Made by a program: the position numbers and the translations under genes. The notes beneath the pieces are model-generated. The model was not told where the DNA came from. It was given only the letters and a program-made list of their open reading frames with translations, and did not search any database. From Acidobacteriota bacterium (GTDB taxonomy: Bacteria > Acidobacteriota > Terriglobia > Acidiferrales > UBA7541): a stretch of DNA of 64,000 nucleotides. Location: NCBI GenBank assembly GCA_013289585.1, contig JABCZR010000007.1, positions 124,001 through 188,000 of the forward strand, read 5' to 3'. Positions 1 to 8,980 of this stretch are shown here, in pieces (the first letter of the stretch is position 1; each line of letters starts with the position of its first letter).

Positions 1-794
1 AAAATCAACTCGAGACGGAGACTCTTGCCAGCCGCTTGCCGTGTCGTCTCCGTCGGAAACCGTTTGTTCCAATCGAGATACTCTGTTTCGCTTACGGTAA
101 AATAAACTTTGATTGGGTCGACGGTGGACACGGACGTCACCGGCCCGCTGTTTGGATTAACCAGAGCGCCTACCTGTAGCTGCGCCTGCCCGGCAATGCC
201 TTCAATGGGCGCGACGAGCCGGGTGAAATCCAGGTTGATTTTGGCCGTTTCGACAGCAGCCTCCGCCGTCCTAATTTGAGCTGCGGCCGTGGCCACCGTG
301 GCCTTCGCCGCCATGTTGTTCTGCACGGCATTGTCCAGATCCTGCTGGCTGGCAGCTTGCTCTTTTGCGAGGGGGGTGTAGCGGTTGACATCCAGTTCGG
401 TCCTGCCTTGCACTGCCTGGGCATTGGCTAACACGGCTCTGGCTTGCGCTAACTGTCCTTCGGCTTGGTCCAGCGCCGCCTGAAACGGGCGCGGATCAAT
501 CTCAAAGAGTAATTGGCCCTTCTTGACGAATGCGCCCTCTTGATATCCCTGCCGCAAAAGATAGCCTGTGACCTGCGCTCTGACGTCCGCGTTTGTGAAT
601 CCATCGAGAGTGCCGATCCATTCGCCGTAGATGGGAATTTCCTTTTGCTCCACTTGGACGACTTCAACGTCTGGCGGAGGGCCCGACAGTGCTCCCGATG
701 CCTGCTTCGGCCTCACCGCCCCAATGATCAGGCCAATGACAAGCAAGCAAAACACTCCACCCACCCAAAACTTATATTTCAAGAGCGTGCTCAT
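1..794 (-). CDS. RND efflux periplasmic adaptor (HlyD/AcrA type), 3' end outside window
   Basis: Membrane-fusion subunit that would link an inner-membrane RND pump to an outer-membrane channel in the periplasm. The frame is open from ATG at 794 to base 1, about 264 residues. It shows an N-terminal membrane anchor (KYKFWVGGVFCLLVIGLIIG), the first half-lipoyl segment (GYLLRQGYQEGAFVKKGQLL followed by FEIDPRPFQ), an Ala/Gln-rich helical hairpin, the second lipoyl half (TRLVAPIEGIAGQAQLQVG) and the start of the beta-barrel (VDPIKVYFTVSE). A GGAGGG ribosome site lies 3 bases before the ATG. The C-terminal third and the expected pump gene are beyond the left edge, so the substrate cannot be inferred. 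The family is clear; the exact subfamily is not. Confidence 0.88.
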   Translation of the reverse strand, partial: MSTLLKYKFWVGGVFCLLVIGLIIGAVRPKQASGALSGPPPDVEVVQVEQKEIPIYGEWIGTLDGFTNADVRAQVTGYLLRQGYQEGAFVKKGQLLFEIDPRPFQAALDQAEGQLAQARAVLANAQAVQGRTELDVNRYTPLAKEQAASQQDLDNAVQNNMAAKATVATAAAQIRTAEAAVETAKINLDFTRLVAPIEGIAGQAQLQVGALVNPNSGPVTSVSTVDPIKVYFTVSETEYLDWNKRFPTETTRQAAGKSLRLELI

Positions 795-1238
795 GGACCC
801 TCCAGCAGGGAGACCTTCCTACGGAATCGAGGTTTCCTGTTTCCGCATCACACGGAGTTGAATACGTTGATGCCAGACCTGGCGAGGAGGATACAATAAC
901 TTTCAAAGATGATGAAAGCGCTCAGGCCGCATGGACGGCTTCTGCAGACAAACGATTTGGCCTTTATTTTTTTTTAAGTAGCAATTCCATTGGTCCATTC
1001 TGCACGCCATCTAGCGTTGCCCCTCACTCCAGGGCAGAAGTCTCATGCGGCGCGGCTTTGGCGTGAAACAGCCTTCCCTTGGCCGCTGCCACGGAGATCC
1101 CAGGCGCTGTGCCGTTCCTCCATTGAGAACTCTTGGAGTTCTCCAATCTCGATCACTCTCCGAAGGGCCGGTCGTAATGCACGGACCGCTCCAGCAACCA
1201 CCCTTTTTTTGTCTCTGGGTTTATCCACGTGCTCTGCA

Positions 1239-1481
1239 AGTCGCCTTAAGGGCACTTTCGCAATCGAACTCCTACTCGCAGGCGTTCCTTTGGAACGCGT
1301 CTCAATATTTCTTTGTTATAAGAGTATTTACATAACCGAAAGATACTACGCGGACCTGGACGGACTCTCGGCAACGCCAAGTCGAGGCAGATTTGAAGCG
1401 TGCTGGGAGCATGATCCGATTTTGTTACTTCAGGCAAAAGCTACGCGGCGGCTACGTGGGGAAAGCGATGCCGTTAATTGA
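1239..1481 (+). pseudogene. Decayed C-terminal fragment of a tyrosine recombinase/integrase
   Basis: One plus-strand frame carries the C-terminal catalytic block of a phage-type integrase: SRLKGTFAIELLLAGVPLER, then a segment corresponding to the LGHKS box, then ITERYY with the nucleophile Tyr, and a tail EHDPILLLQAK. Functional relatives read H-R-x-R-D-T-F-A and L-G-H; here these are S-R-L-K-G-T-F-A and L-C-Y, so the catalytic Arg and His positions are lost. No upstream integrase domain is recognisable in the 400 bases before it. It lies 22 bases from the tRNA-Cys 3' end, a classic integration site. I read it as the relic of an old integrative element; no intact att repeat was found. Confidence 0.72.
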
Positions 1482-1502
1482 AACAAAACAAAGGGCAAAT
1501 CT

Positions 1503-1579
1503 TGGAGGCGCGGGTGGGATTCGAACCCACGAATGGAGGTTTTGCAGACCTCTCCCTTGGGCCACTTGGGTACCGCGCC
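1503..1579 (-). tRNA. tRNA-Cys (anticodon GCA)
   Basis: The reverse complement folds as a cloverleaf. The acceptor stem is GGCGCGG/CCGCGCC, the anticodon stem GAGGT/ACCTC encloses the 7-base loop CTGCAAA (anticodon GCA), and the T arm carries GGTTCGAATCC. The discriminator is U, as expected for tRNA-Cys, and the CCA end is encoded (1503-1505). It decodes UGC/UGU. The cysteinyl-tRNA synthetase gene lies 3.4 kb away on the same strand, and an integrase relic abuts its 3' side. Confidence 0.95.
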
Positions 1580-1654
1580 GAATCTCCAAGTATAGCAAAT
1601 CTTCTACAACAATCCGGGCAACTCTACGGAACGCACCACTGCAAATTTTTAAGA

Positions 1655-2683
1655 TTATTTTTTGGGAGCAGGTGCTGGCGCGGAAATCTTTGCTTCGCGC
1701 AGGAAACGCGCGGACTCTTCCGGCGGCGTGGGATTGATGTAGAACCCGGTGCCCCATTCGAATCCCGCCACTTTCGTGAGCTTTGGAATAATTTCGATAT
1801 GCCAGTGGTAGTGATCGTTGATCTCTTCCCCGATCGGGGAGGTGTGGATCATGAAGTTATACGCCGGGCGGTCGAGTACTTCGTCCAGCCGCATCAGCGT
1901 GTCCTTCAGCATTCTTGCCAGGCTTGCGTACATGGAGCTCTGATTGTTTTCGTACGACGAACCGTGCACTTTTGGCAGCAGCCACATTTCGAAGGGGAAC
2001 CTTGGAGCGTAGGGCGCCAGCGTGATGAAATGTTCGTTCTCACCGATCACGCGCTCGCCTGTATCTCTTTCCTGCCGGATGATGTCGCAGAAAATACAGC
2101 GCTCTTTTTCGTCGTAATAGTGCCAGCAGTTGTCCACTTCTTCGCGCACGCGGCGCGGCACAATCGGGAGAGCAATCAACTGCGAGTGCGGATGCTCAAC
2201 TGTCGCACCGGCGGCTTCGCCATGGTTTTTGAAAATCAGGACGTAGCGGAAGCGCTTGTCATTTTTCAGGTCCAGCATGCGGTCGCGGTAGCCCCAGAGC
2301 ACATCTTCCACTGCACGCTCCGGAAGCGTGGCCAGCGTCGCGGCGTGATCCGGCGACTCGATAATCACTTCATGCGCACCAATGCCGTTCATCTTGTCGA
2401 AGAGGCCTTCGCCTTCGCGATCCAGCTCACCTTCGATTCCGAGCGCGGGAAACTTGTTCGGCACTACTCGAATGCTCCAGCCCGGCGTGTTAGCTCCGCC
2501 GCCATTCCGCCCATACACCAGGATTTCCGGCGGCGTCTTTGATTCGCTCCCCACGCAGAAAGGACAATTCTTTGGCTCCGCTGCGACGACGCTCTCGCGC
2601 AGAAAATCGTTCGGGCGCTTTCCGCGCTCCGTCGAAATGATCACCCAGCGGCCTGTGATCGGATCCTTCCGTAACTCCGGCAA
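1655..2683 (-). CDS. galT: Galactose-1-phosphate uridylyltransferase
   Basis: Leloir-pathway enzyme exchanging UMP between UDP-glucose and galactose-1-phosphate in the cytoplasm. The 342-residue protein opens with MPELRKDPITGRWVIIST, has the N-terminal metal-site pair CPFC, and carries the HPHSQ active-site motif (in ATVEHPHSQLIA) whose second His is uridylylated. A second pair, CIFC, lies near residue 200, and HYHWHIEIIP near the end is typical of the C-terminal domain. The start is TTG, chosen because AAGGAGG lies 6 to 7 bases before it and the N terminus matches the family. No other Leloir gene is adjacent. Closely related nucleotidyltransferases such as ADP-glucose phosphorylases share this fold, so substrate is slightly uncertain. 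Confidence 0.9.
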   Translation of the reverse strand: MPELRKDPITGRWVIISTERGKRPNDFLRESVVAAEPKNCPFCVGSESKTPPEILVYGRNGGGANTPGWSIRVVPNKFPALGIEGELDREGEGLFDKMNGIGAHEVIIESPDHAATLATLPERAVEDVLWGYRDRMLDLKNDKRFRYVLIFKNHGEAAGATVEHPHSQLIALPIVPRRVREEVDNCWHYYDEKERCIFCDIIRQERDTGERVIGENEHFITLAPYAPRFPFEMWLLPKVHGSSYENNQSSMYASLARMLKDTLMRLDEVLDRPAYNFMIHTSPIGEEINDHYHWHIEIIPKLTKVAGFEWGTGFYINPTPPEESARFLREAKISAPAPAPKK

Positions 2684-2788
2684 AGAACTCCTCCTTAAAT
2701 AGCTTGCGATTCTTCCACAGGAAGAACCGTCGTGGCTTTGAATTGTACCGCGTCTTACCCCGATGGGAAGCTGTTCCCGCCATTCCCG

Positions 2789-3322
2789 TTACATCTGGGG
2801 GCTGAACGCATCCTTATGCAAGCGTAGCACTGGTGCCAGACCGGGCCGGTTGTCAATGGCGACAACGTCGAAGCGGCAAGGACATTCTCCCATCCGCCGT
2901 TCGGCAAGGAAGCGCTGCGCAGTGCGCACCACGACGTGTTGTTTTTCGCGCGTAACGCTCAGCTCCGGCAATGCGGGCATGTCATCTCTTACCGTGCGGG
3001 TGCGAACTTCGACAAAAGCCAGCGTTTTTCCATCATAGCCTATGAGATCGAGCTCACCCTTGATGCCACGCGGCGTGTAATTCCGCGCCACGAACACGTA
3101 TCCATTCCGCCGCAAATACCAGTAGGCGTAAGTCTCGCCTCGCACGCCAGCGCGCCGCGCCGCCAGTTTTTTAGCTTCGCCGGAAACGCTTCCCTCTTCG
3201 CGCAGGCCTCGCCGTGCTGCCCAGCGCACCGCTTGAAACATCAATCGTGAAAAAATCGGCATAGCTTTAAAGCCAAGCCCTGGCCTTCCGCGCAGTATAA
3301 ACAAAAATCCCGCGGCTGCCAT
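2789..3322 (-). CDS. YraN/UPF0102 family putative nuclease-fold protein
   Basis: Small cytoplasmic protein with a PD-(D/E)xK-type fold; the family's role is not firmly established. The core runs from about residue 55: GETYAYWYLRRNGYVFVARN, then GELDLIGYDGKTLAFVEVRTR. The D..E-x-K nuclease pattern is kept as D and E, but the usual Lys is Arg (EVRTR), which also occurs in relatives. At 177 residues it is longer than the usual ~120 because of an N-terminal extension. Later ATGs at 3259 and 3241 are possible starts, and none has a strong ribosome site. It follows the aminotransferase gene in the same direction with 72 bases between. Confidence 0.75.
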   Translation of the reverse strand: MAAAGFLFILRGRPGLGFKAMPIFSRLMFQAVRWAARRGLREEGSVSGEAKKLAARRAGVRGETYAYWYLRRNGYVFVARNYTPRGIKGELDLIGYDGKTLAFVEVRTRTVRDDMPALPELSVTREKQHVVVRTAQRFLAERRMGECPCRFDVVAIDNRPGLAPVLRLHKDAFSPQM

Positions 3323-3394
3323 GTTTCTTCTTCGGCTGCAGCGGGATTCCGAACTCTTTGTCTTTATCTGCTGTTTTCCAATTTCTTTTTCAAT

Positions 3395-4744
3395 TTAGAT
3401 CGATTTTTCTGCCTCGCGGAAGCAGTCTTCGAGCGTCTTGATCGCGAAGTCCGCTTGCTCCTGATCAATGAGCAACGGCGGTGACACGCGGATGGAATTC
3501 TCTCCGGCACTCAGCAGTAACAGCCCCTTGTTGAATGCTTTGTTGATCACGGCATCGCGCAAATCCACTGATTTTTCTTTCGTTTTCTGATCGCGCACGA
3601 TTTCGATGCCAATCATCAAGCCTTTGCCGCGCACGTCACCGACGACTTTGAAACGATTGGGCCAATCATTAATGCGCCCAAAAATGTAGTCGCCCATTTT
3701 GCGGGCATTCTCCATATAGCCGCCTTCGATGAGGTCCATCGTCGCGAGTGCCGACGCGATGCACACCGGATTTCCGCCATAGGTGGTGCCGTGGGACCCC
3801 TTTTTCCAGGTCATCACGCTTTCTTTGGCGATGAAGGCGCTCAGCGGCATGCCGCTGGCGATACCCTTCGCGGTGCAGAGAATGTCTGGCTCGATTCCGG
3901 CATGCTCGTAGGACCACCACTTTCCTGTGCGGCCCATGCCTGACTGAACTTCGTCCACGATCAGCATGATGCCGTGACGGTTGCAAATGCGCTGCAATTC
4001 CTGCAGGAAAAATGCCGGCGCGGGAACGAACCCGCCTTCGCCCTGGATCGGCTCAATGACAATCGCGGCGATCTCTTCCGGCGCGAACAGCCGCTTGAAC
4101 ATCTGCTGTTCGAGGAGTTCGAGGATTTCCGAGCCACAGGTTTCATTGGTGTGGCCGTGCGCGCAGCGATAAGCATACGGAAATGGAATGTGCTCCACGC
4201 CGCCGAGCAGCGCGCCGAAATGTTTGCGCTGGGTATTCTTGGAGGCCGTCAGCGACAAAGAGCCGAGCGTGCGGCCGTGAAAGCAGCCGTAGAACGCGAT
4301 GAGCTTGTCGCGCTTCGTCGCATACCGCGCGAGCTTGATCGCGCCTTCGACTGCTTCCGTGCCGGAATTGCCAAAGAATACCTTCTTGGGCTCTTTGCCC
4401 GGCATCGTGGCCACCAGGCGCTCCGCCAGTTGCGGCATGTGGTGGTGATAAAAATCAGTGCCGGAGATGTGAATCAGTTCCGCGGCCTGTCTTTGAATCG
4501 CTTCCACCACTTTCGGATGGCAATGACCTGTCGAGCACACGGCAATGCCTGCGGCAAAATCCAGAAAAGCATTTCCATCCACGTCTTCCACGATCGCGCC
4601 GTGGCCCTTTTTGGCCACCAGCGGATATTCGCGGGAAAACGACGGCGACATGAACTTTGCGTCGTATTCAATTACTTTCTTCGCTTGCGGCCCGGGCAAT
4701 TCCATTAGGAGCCGCGGCAATTTTGTTTCTGTAGCGGTAATCAT
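3395..4744 (-). CDS. Class III PLP-dependent aminotransferase (acetylornithine/GABA type)
   Basis: Cytoplasmic omega-aminotransferase using PLP and probably 2-oxoglutarate. The 449 residues include the early block DGNAFLDFAAGIAVCSTGH, the phosphate-binding FFGNSGTEAVEGAIKLAR, the PLP-ring Asp in IVDEVQSGMGRTG, the Schiff-base Lys in CTAKGIASGMPLSA and the closing HGTTYGGNPV. The length and the HISGTDFYHH segment resemble 4-aminobutyrate or acetylornithine aminotransferases. I cannot choose between GabT, ArgD and a lysine/diamine enzyme from the sequence, and no arginine or GABA pathway gene is adjacent. The start ATG gives a normal N terminus. Confidence 0.85.
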   Translation of the reverse strand: MITATETKLPRLLMELPGPQAKKVIEYDAKFMSPSFSREYPLVAKKGHGAIVEDVDGNAFLDFAAGIAVCSTGHCHPKVVEAIQRQAAELIHISGTDFYHHHMPQLAERLVATMPGKEPKKVFFGNSGTEAVEGAIKLARYATKRDKLIAFYGCFHGRTLGSLSLTASKNTQRKHFGALLGGVEHIPFPYAYRCAHGHTNETCGSEILELLEQQMFKRLFAPEEIAAIVIEPIQGEGGFVPAPAFFLQELQRICNRHGIMLIVDEVQSGMGRTGKWWSYEHAGIEPDILCTAKGIASGMPLSAFIAKESVMTWKKGSHGTTYGGNPVCIASALATMDLIEGGYMENARKMGDYIFGRINDWPNRFKVVGDVRGKGLMIGIEIVRDQKTKEKSVDLRDAVINKAFNKGLLLLSAGENSIRVSPPLLIDQEQADFAIKTLEDCFREAEKSI

Positions 4745-4941
4745 TTTGTTGTCCTCTTTCCTCGTTCAAACGAGTGGTCAGCGGTTATTGTGGAGGGGAT
4801 TCCGCAGGGCAGGTTCTGCTTACGCAGGATCGGATTTTGCTGCCCCCGACCGGGAGGAGAGGACTTAATCTACGCCGTAGAGACTCGGGCGTTCTTCTGC
4901 GGGAACGTAACTGCCGGGGATTTTGATGGCTTTAGTGAGCT

Positions 4942-6381
4942 TCATTTACGTTTCCAGCGGACGCTTCCGTCCTTCGCATCCTCAATAATTATACCACGAT
5001 CCGCGAGTTCTTTGCGGATGCGGTCGGCGGCGGCGAAGTCGCGCTTCTTCTTTGCGGCGTTGCGTTCCGCGACCAGGCGGTCGATCTCCGCGTCGTCCGG
5101 GCCGCTCTCCGGGCCGCCATATCCCAGGGCCCGGAGTTTTTCGGCATCGTTGTCTTCCATGACCGCGAAAACTTTGTCGAACGCCGCCAGAAATTCCTGC
5201 ACTGTTGAAACGTCGCCCTGGCGGAATTCGCCTTTGTCCATCGCGATGTTCGCCTCGCGCACCAGGTCAAACACCGCCGCCAGCGCCCTAGCGGTGTTCA
5301 AATCTTCCGAAAGCCCTGCGTCGAACTCTTCGGCGGCCTTGGCGATGCGCTCCACCATGCCTTTTTGCCTGCCGGCTGGAAATTTGCCCTGCTTCAAACG
5401 ATCGGCGAAATTCCGCAGCCGTTCGACCGAACTCGTGGCCTGCTGCAAACCATCGAAAGTAAAATTGAGCTGCTTCCGGTAAGGAACGCTTGCCAGCGCA
5501 AAACGCAGCGCGGACGGCTTGTAGCCTTTTCCGAAGAGGTCGCGCAGCGTAAAGAAATTGCCCAGCGATTTGGACATCTTCTCGCCCTCGACGAGCAAAT
5601 GTTCCGCGTGCAACCAGTAGCGCACGAACGGCTTTCCCGTCGCGGCTTCGCTCTGCGCAATTTCGTTCTCGTGGTGCGGAAATGCCAGGTCGATGCCCCC
5701 GGTATGAATGTCCAGCGTCTCGCCCAGATACTTCATGGCCATCGCGGAGCATTCGATGTGCCAGCCCGGACGTCCCGGCCCAATCGGCGTTTCCCAGAAA
5801 TGCTCGCCTGGCTTGGGCGCCTTCCACAGTGCAAAATCTCTCGCGCTCTCTTTGTCGTAGCGATCGTTGTCCACGCGCGCGCCCGCTTGAATCCCTGTCA
5901 GATCAATATGCGAAAGTTTTCCATAGTCCGGGAATTTCATGATCCGATAGTAGATAGAGCCTTCGCTGGGATAAGTGAACGTTTTTTGTTGCAACCGCTG
6001 GATCAGCTTCACCATGTCGTCGATGTGATCGGTGGCGCGAATCCAATGCTCCGGCGTTTCGATGCTCAGCGTCTTGCAGTCGTCAAAGAACGCCTGGACA
6101 AATTTCTCCGTATAATCCCGTATGCTCTTCCCTGCTGCCGCTGCATTGGCGATGATGCGATCGTCTACGTCTGTTAAGTTCATGACGTGCTTCAACTTGA
6201 AGCCGCGAAGTTTCAGGAATCGCCGCAAGATGTCTTGGAACACGAAGGTGCGGTAATTCCCAATGTGCGCGTAGTCGTAGACCGTCGGCCCACACGTGTA
6301 CATGCGCACTTCGCCCGCTTTTTGCGGCACGAAGTTTTCTGTCTTTCCTGACAGCGTGTTATGCAACTGAATCTCGGCCAT
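4942..6381 (-). CDS. cysS: Cysteinyl-tRNA synthetase
   Basis: Charges tRNA-Cys with cysteine. It is a class I synthetase of 479 residues, normal length. The start MAEIQLHNTLSGKTENFVP is typical, with zinc-site Cys in YTCGPTVYDYAHIGN, which also contains the HIGN ATP motif. The zinc-binding HIECSAMA and HHENEIAQSE segments follow, then the KMSKS loop in GEKMSKSLGNFF and a C-terminal helical anticodon-binding region ending in an Arg/Lys-rich tail (SVRWKRK). It stands alone, divergent from the S9 peptidase, with a tRNA-Cys gene a few genes downstream. Confidence 0.97.
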   Translation of the reverse strand: MAEIQLHNTLSGKTENFVPQKAGEVRMYTCGPTVYDYAHIGNYRTFVFQDILRRFLKLRGFKLKHVMNLTDVDDRIIANAAAAGKSIRDYTEKFVQAFFDDCKTLSIETPEHWIRATDHIDDMVKLIQRLQQKTFTYPSEGSIYYRIMKFPDYGKLSHIDLTGIQAGARVDNDRYDKESARDFALWKAPKPGEHFWETPIGPGRPGWHIECSAMAMKYLGETLDIHTGGIDLAFPHHENEIAQSEAATGKPFVRYWLHAEHLLVEGEKMSKSLGNFFTLRDLFGKGYKPSALRFALASVPYRKQLNFTFDGLQQATSSVERLRNFADRLKQGKFPAGRQKGMVERIAKAAEEFDAGLSEDLNTARALAAVFDLVREANIAMDKGEFRQGDVSTVQEFLAAFDKVFAVMEDNDAEKLRALGYGGPESGPDDAEIDRLVAERNAAKKKRDFAAADRIRKELADRGIIIEDAKDGSVRWKRK

Positions 6382-6510
6382 AGGCCCTACGTCATCTCTT
6401 TCCGCATGCGAATAAACGCTAGATTGTAGCCGAGCCGTTCCAAACGTAGCAATGTCGAAGCATCGAGGAGTTTCTCGGCCGTTCGCTCAATACGACCGTG
6501 CCGGTCCTAA

Positions 6511-6539
6511 TTGACGCTTGCCCCGGTGACCTATACAGT
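6511..6539 (+). promoter_or_regulatory. Predicted sigma-70 promoter of the S9 peptidase
   Basis: TTGACG, a 17-base spacer and TACAGT. Transcription would start near 6546, downstream of the longest open frame start (6498) but upstream of the ATG at 6570, so the promoter helps to decide the start codon. Confidence 0.55.
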
Positions 6540-6569
6540 CTCTTCGCTCAACAATTCAAGGAGCTCTCC

Positions 6570-8540
6570 ATGAGTCGCTGCTTCATCGCCTGCGCCTTTT
6601 TCCTTCTCGCCACTATGCCAACCCCGCTCAGCGCGCAAGAGTCGGTAAAAGCCGATGCCCAAAAGCTTCTCACTCCCGAAGCTTCCCTCAGCCTGCGCAG
6701 CATTTCCGATCTGCAATTCTCTCCCGATGGCTCGCTGCTCGCTTTTGTTGTCTCTGAGCCCCCGAAAGGTGAACGCCGCGCGCGCCACATCTGGATCTAT
6801 GAGCAGCAGACTGGGAGCATCCGGCAATTCACGTATTCTGCCAAGACCGAAACCTACCCGCGCTGGTCCCCCGATGGCAAACAACTCGCCTTCCTCTCGA
6901 ATCGCGACGAAGACCAGCAGCTCTACGTGATGCGCGCCGACGGCGGAGAAGCAGCCGCTGCCACCAAAGGCAAGCGCAGCGTGAAAAGCTTTGCCTGGTC
7001 CCCCGACGGAAAGCAAATCTCTTTTCTCGCGCCGGACGCAAAAACGGAAGCGGAAGAGAAAAAAGAAAAAGACAAAGACGACGCCCATGTTGTCGACAAG
7101 GAAGACAAGAACGCCCGCCTCTGGCTTCTGACTCTCGCCTCCGGCGAAGCCAAAGTGCTCACGCAACCGCAGTGGGAAATTCATGAAGCCGAGTGGGATC
7201 CGTCCGGCACACGCCTGATGCTCATCGCGACGGATCATCCCGAATCGGATCAGAACACCAATCGCATTTTTTCTTTCCGTTTTTCAGACAACGCCATGAC
7301 ACAGGTCCTGGCTCCGCGCGGTCCCTTTCACGATCTCCGAATCGCTCCGGATGGCAGGAGTTTGGCGTTCATCGGTAGCCGTGAGGATGGCCCAACGCCA
7401 CACGACCTGATGCTCGCGCACCTCGGCGACAAAGCCCCGCGGAATCTCACGGGCGCCAGCGTCGATCGGCCCATCCTCGATTATCAGTGGACCAAAGACG
7501 GCGGGCTGCTCGCTGTCGTGGAGGATGGCTTCCGAAGGAAGTTTGTTGCCTTCACCTCGGAAGGCTCCCTGAAAGACGCTCCTACGACGACCGCGACGAG
7601 TCCTTCGGCATTTGCTGCGACGAATTCGGGCGAAGTCGTCTTCGCCGGCCACACCGCTACCGCTCCGCAGGAACTCTGGCTTTGGGACAATAAATCTCCC
7701 GCTCGGCAAATCTCTCAGTTCAATGATTCCTGGAAGCAGTACACGCTCAGCACCCCGGAATATTACAAATACAAATCCTTCGACGGCTTGGAAATCGAAG
7801 CCGCTCTGCTGAAACCGGCCGGATATGACAGCAAATCCAAGCTGCCACTAATCGCCGTGATCCACGGAGGTCCCACAAGTAATTGGTCAGACTCGATTGA
7901 AACATGGGGACAGCTGCTCGCCGCGCGCGGCTACGCCGTTTTCTATCCCAACATTCGCGGTTCCAGCGGCTACGGCCAGAAATTCATCGAAATGAATCGC
8001 GGCGACTGGGGCGGCGCGGACTTCAAGGACGTTATGTTCGGTGTGAACGATCTCGTCACTCGCGGTATCGCCGATCCGGACAAGCTCGGAATTGGCGGCT
8101 GGTCCTACGGCGGCTATATGGCGGAGTGGGCTATCACACAAACTAATGTCTTCAAAGCCGCGGTTTCCGGCGCCGGTCTCGCGAATCTCATCTCCGAATA
8201 CGGCACGGAAATGGGGCCCGCGTATGATGAATGGTTCTACGGCGTGCCGTATGAAACCGAGAAGATCACGGGCTTCCTGAATAGCTCCCCGTTTGTACAT
8301 CTAAAAAACGTGAAGACTCCAACACTGATCCTTCAGGGCGACGCCGACCTCACCGATCCTCTCGGCCAGAGCCAGGAACTCTACCGCGGCCTCAAGCGCT
8401 ACGGCGTCGAAACCGAGCTGGTCGTCTACCCCCGCGAGCCTCACGGCTTCCGCGAAGAGAAGCACCTCCTCGACCGCCTCAATCGCATCCTCGCCTGGTA
8501 CGACAAGCATTTGAAGGACGCGCCAGCGGCAGCCAAATAA
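6570..8540 (+). CDS. Secreted S9 family prolyl oligopeptidase/acylaminoacyl peptidase
   Basis: Serine peptidase cutting short peptides, likely in the periplasm. ATG 6570 has AAGGAG 6 bases upstream and gives a clean signal peptide (MSRCFIACAFFLLATMPTPL, cleavage after SAQ). Residues 35-390 form a WD40/TolB-like propeller with repeated SPDG turns (LQFSPDGS, RWSPDGKQ, WSPDGKQ, IAPDGRS). The alpha/beta-hydrolase domain follows, with HGGPTSNW as oxyanion region, the nucleophile Ser512 in GGWSYGGYM, Asp in QGDADLTDP and His in EPHGF. A Lys/Glu/Asp-rich loop around residues 155-180 interrupts the propeller. The gene is divergent from cysS and seems monocistronic. Confidence 0.9.
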   Translation: MSRCFIACAFFLLATMPTPLSAQESVKADAQKLLTPEASLSLRSISDLQFSPDGSLLAFVVSEPPKGERRARHIWIYEQQTGSIRQFTYSAKTETYPRWSPDGKQLAFLSNRDEDQQLYVMRADGGEAAAATKGKRSVKSFAWSPDGKQISFLAPDAKTEAEEKKEKDKDDAHVVDKEDKNARLWLLTLASGEAKVLTQPQWEIHEAEWDPSGTRLMLIATDHPESDQNTNRIFSFRFSDNAMTQVLAPRGPFHDLRIAPDGRSLAFIGSREDGPTPHDLMLAHLGDKAPRNLTGASVDRPILDYQWTKDGGLLAVVEDGFRRKFVAFTSEGSLKDAPTTTATSPSAFAATNSGEVVFAGHTATAPQELWLWDNKSPARQISQFNDSWKQYTLSTPEYYKYKSFDGLEIEAALLKPAGYDSKSKLPLIAVIHGGPTSNWSDSIETWGQLLAARGYAVFYPNIRGSSGYGQKFIEMNRGDWGGADFKDVMFGVNDLVTRGIADPDKLGIGGWSYGGYMAEWAITQTNVFKAAVSGAGLANLISEYGTEMGPAYDEWFYGVPYETEKITGFLNSSPFVHLKNVKTPTLILQGDADLTDPLGQSQELYRGLKRYGVETELVVYPREPHGFREEKHLLDRLNRILAWYDKHLKDAPAAAK

Positions 8541-8600
8541 ATTCAAGGTCCGCGCAGGGCCGCACGGAAAGAAGATCGGTTCGCGCCAGTGCGCGAGTCC

Positions 8601-8813
8601 CTAGGGTTTTCGCTTTTCCCCACCGCCGAAGAATACCGTGGCGATGATAGCGAATACTAAGAAGCCGGCAATTAGCAGCGCCCCGACGATCCACGCGGGC
8701 AATGCGTCGGGAAAGAATCGAGAAAAGATAGCGGCACTAAGGCCCAAACCAAAGGCCACGATAACTCCTGCGCCGAGTTTCTGTAGAATATTCCTGCGTT
8801 CGGAGAGTGACAT
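8601..8813 (-). CDS. Small two-helix membrane protein
   Basis: 70 residues with a basic N terminus (MSLSERRNILQKLG), two hydrophobic helices (AGVIVAFGLGLSAAIFSRFF and AWIVGALLIAGFLVFAIIAT) and a short basic tail GGGEKRKP. I do not recognise a family. It is convergent with the S9 peptidase. The codon use looks coding, but the ribosome site is weak, so it may be a chance frame. Confidence 0.5.
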   Translation of the reverse strand: MSLSERRNILQKLGAGVIVAFGLGLSAAIFSRFFPDALPAWIVGALLIAGFLVFAIIATVFFGGGEKRKP

Positions 8814-8923
8814 AAGCCCGCTTTGACCGCGTGCATTCTACCGCGGCATAATCAAACCGGAACTAGCATTGCAATTGTCGGCGCTGAACCACCTCCGCCG
8901 GCCTGGCATTTCTTCGAGTGTCC

Positions 8924-8953
8924 TTGACGAATGCACTCCTCTTGCCATACACT
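8924..8953 (+). promoter_or_regulatory. Predicted promoter of the TacA/TacT pair with adjacent palindrome
   Basis: TTGACG, 18 bases, TACACT. Just downstream, GTACGTACGTC (8954-8964) contains overlapping perfect palindromes (GTACGTAC and ACGTACGT), well placed to be the operator of a self-repressing antitoxin. The promoter match is good; the operator role is inferred from position. Confidence 0.5.
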
Positions 8954-8980
8954 GTACGTACGTCGTTGGAGACTCTCACA

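Noticed and set aside
1478-2542. Long plus-strand open frame opposite galT (and through the tRNA)
   Set aside because: It is antisense to a clear galT, passes through a tRNA gene and has a composition typical of GC-rich shadow frames.
1503-6381. Joint transcript of tRNA-Cys and cysS
   Set aside because: They are on the same strand but separated by three genes and gaps; a functional link is only thematic.
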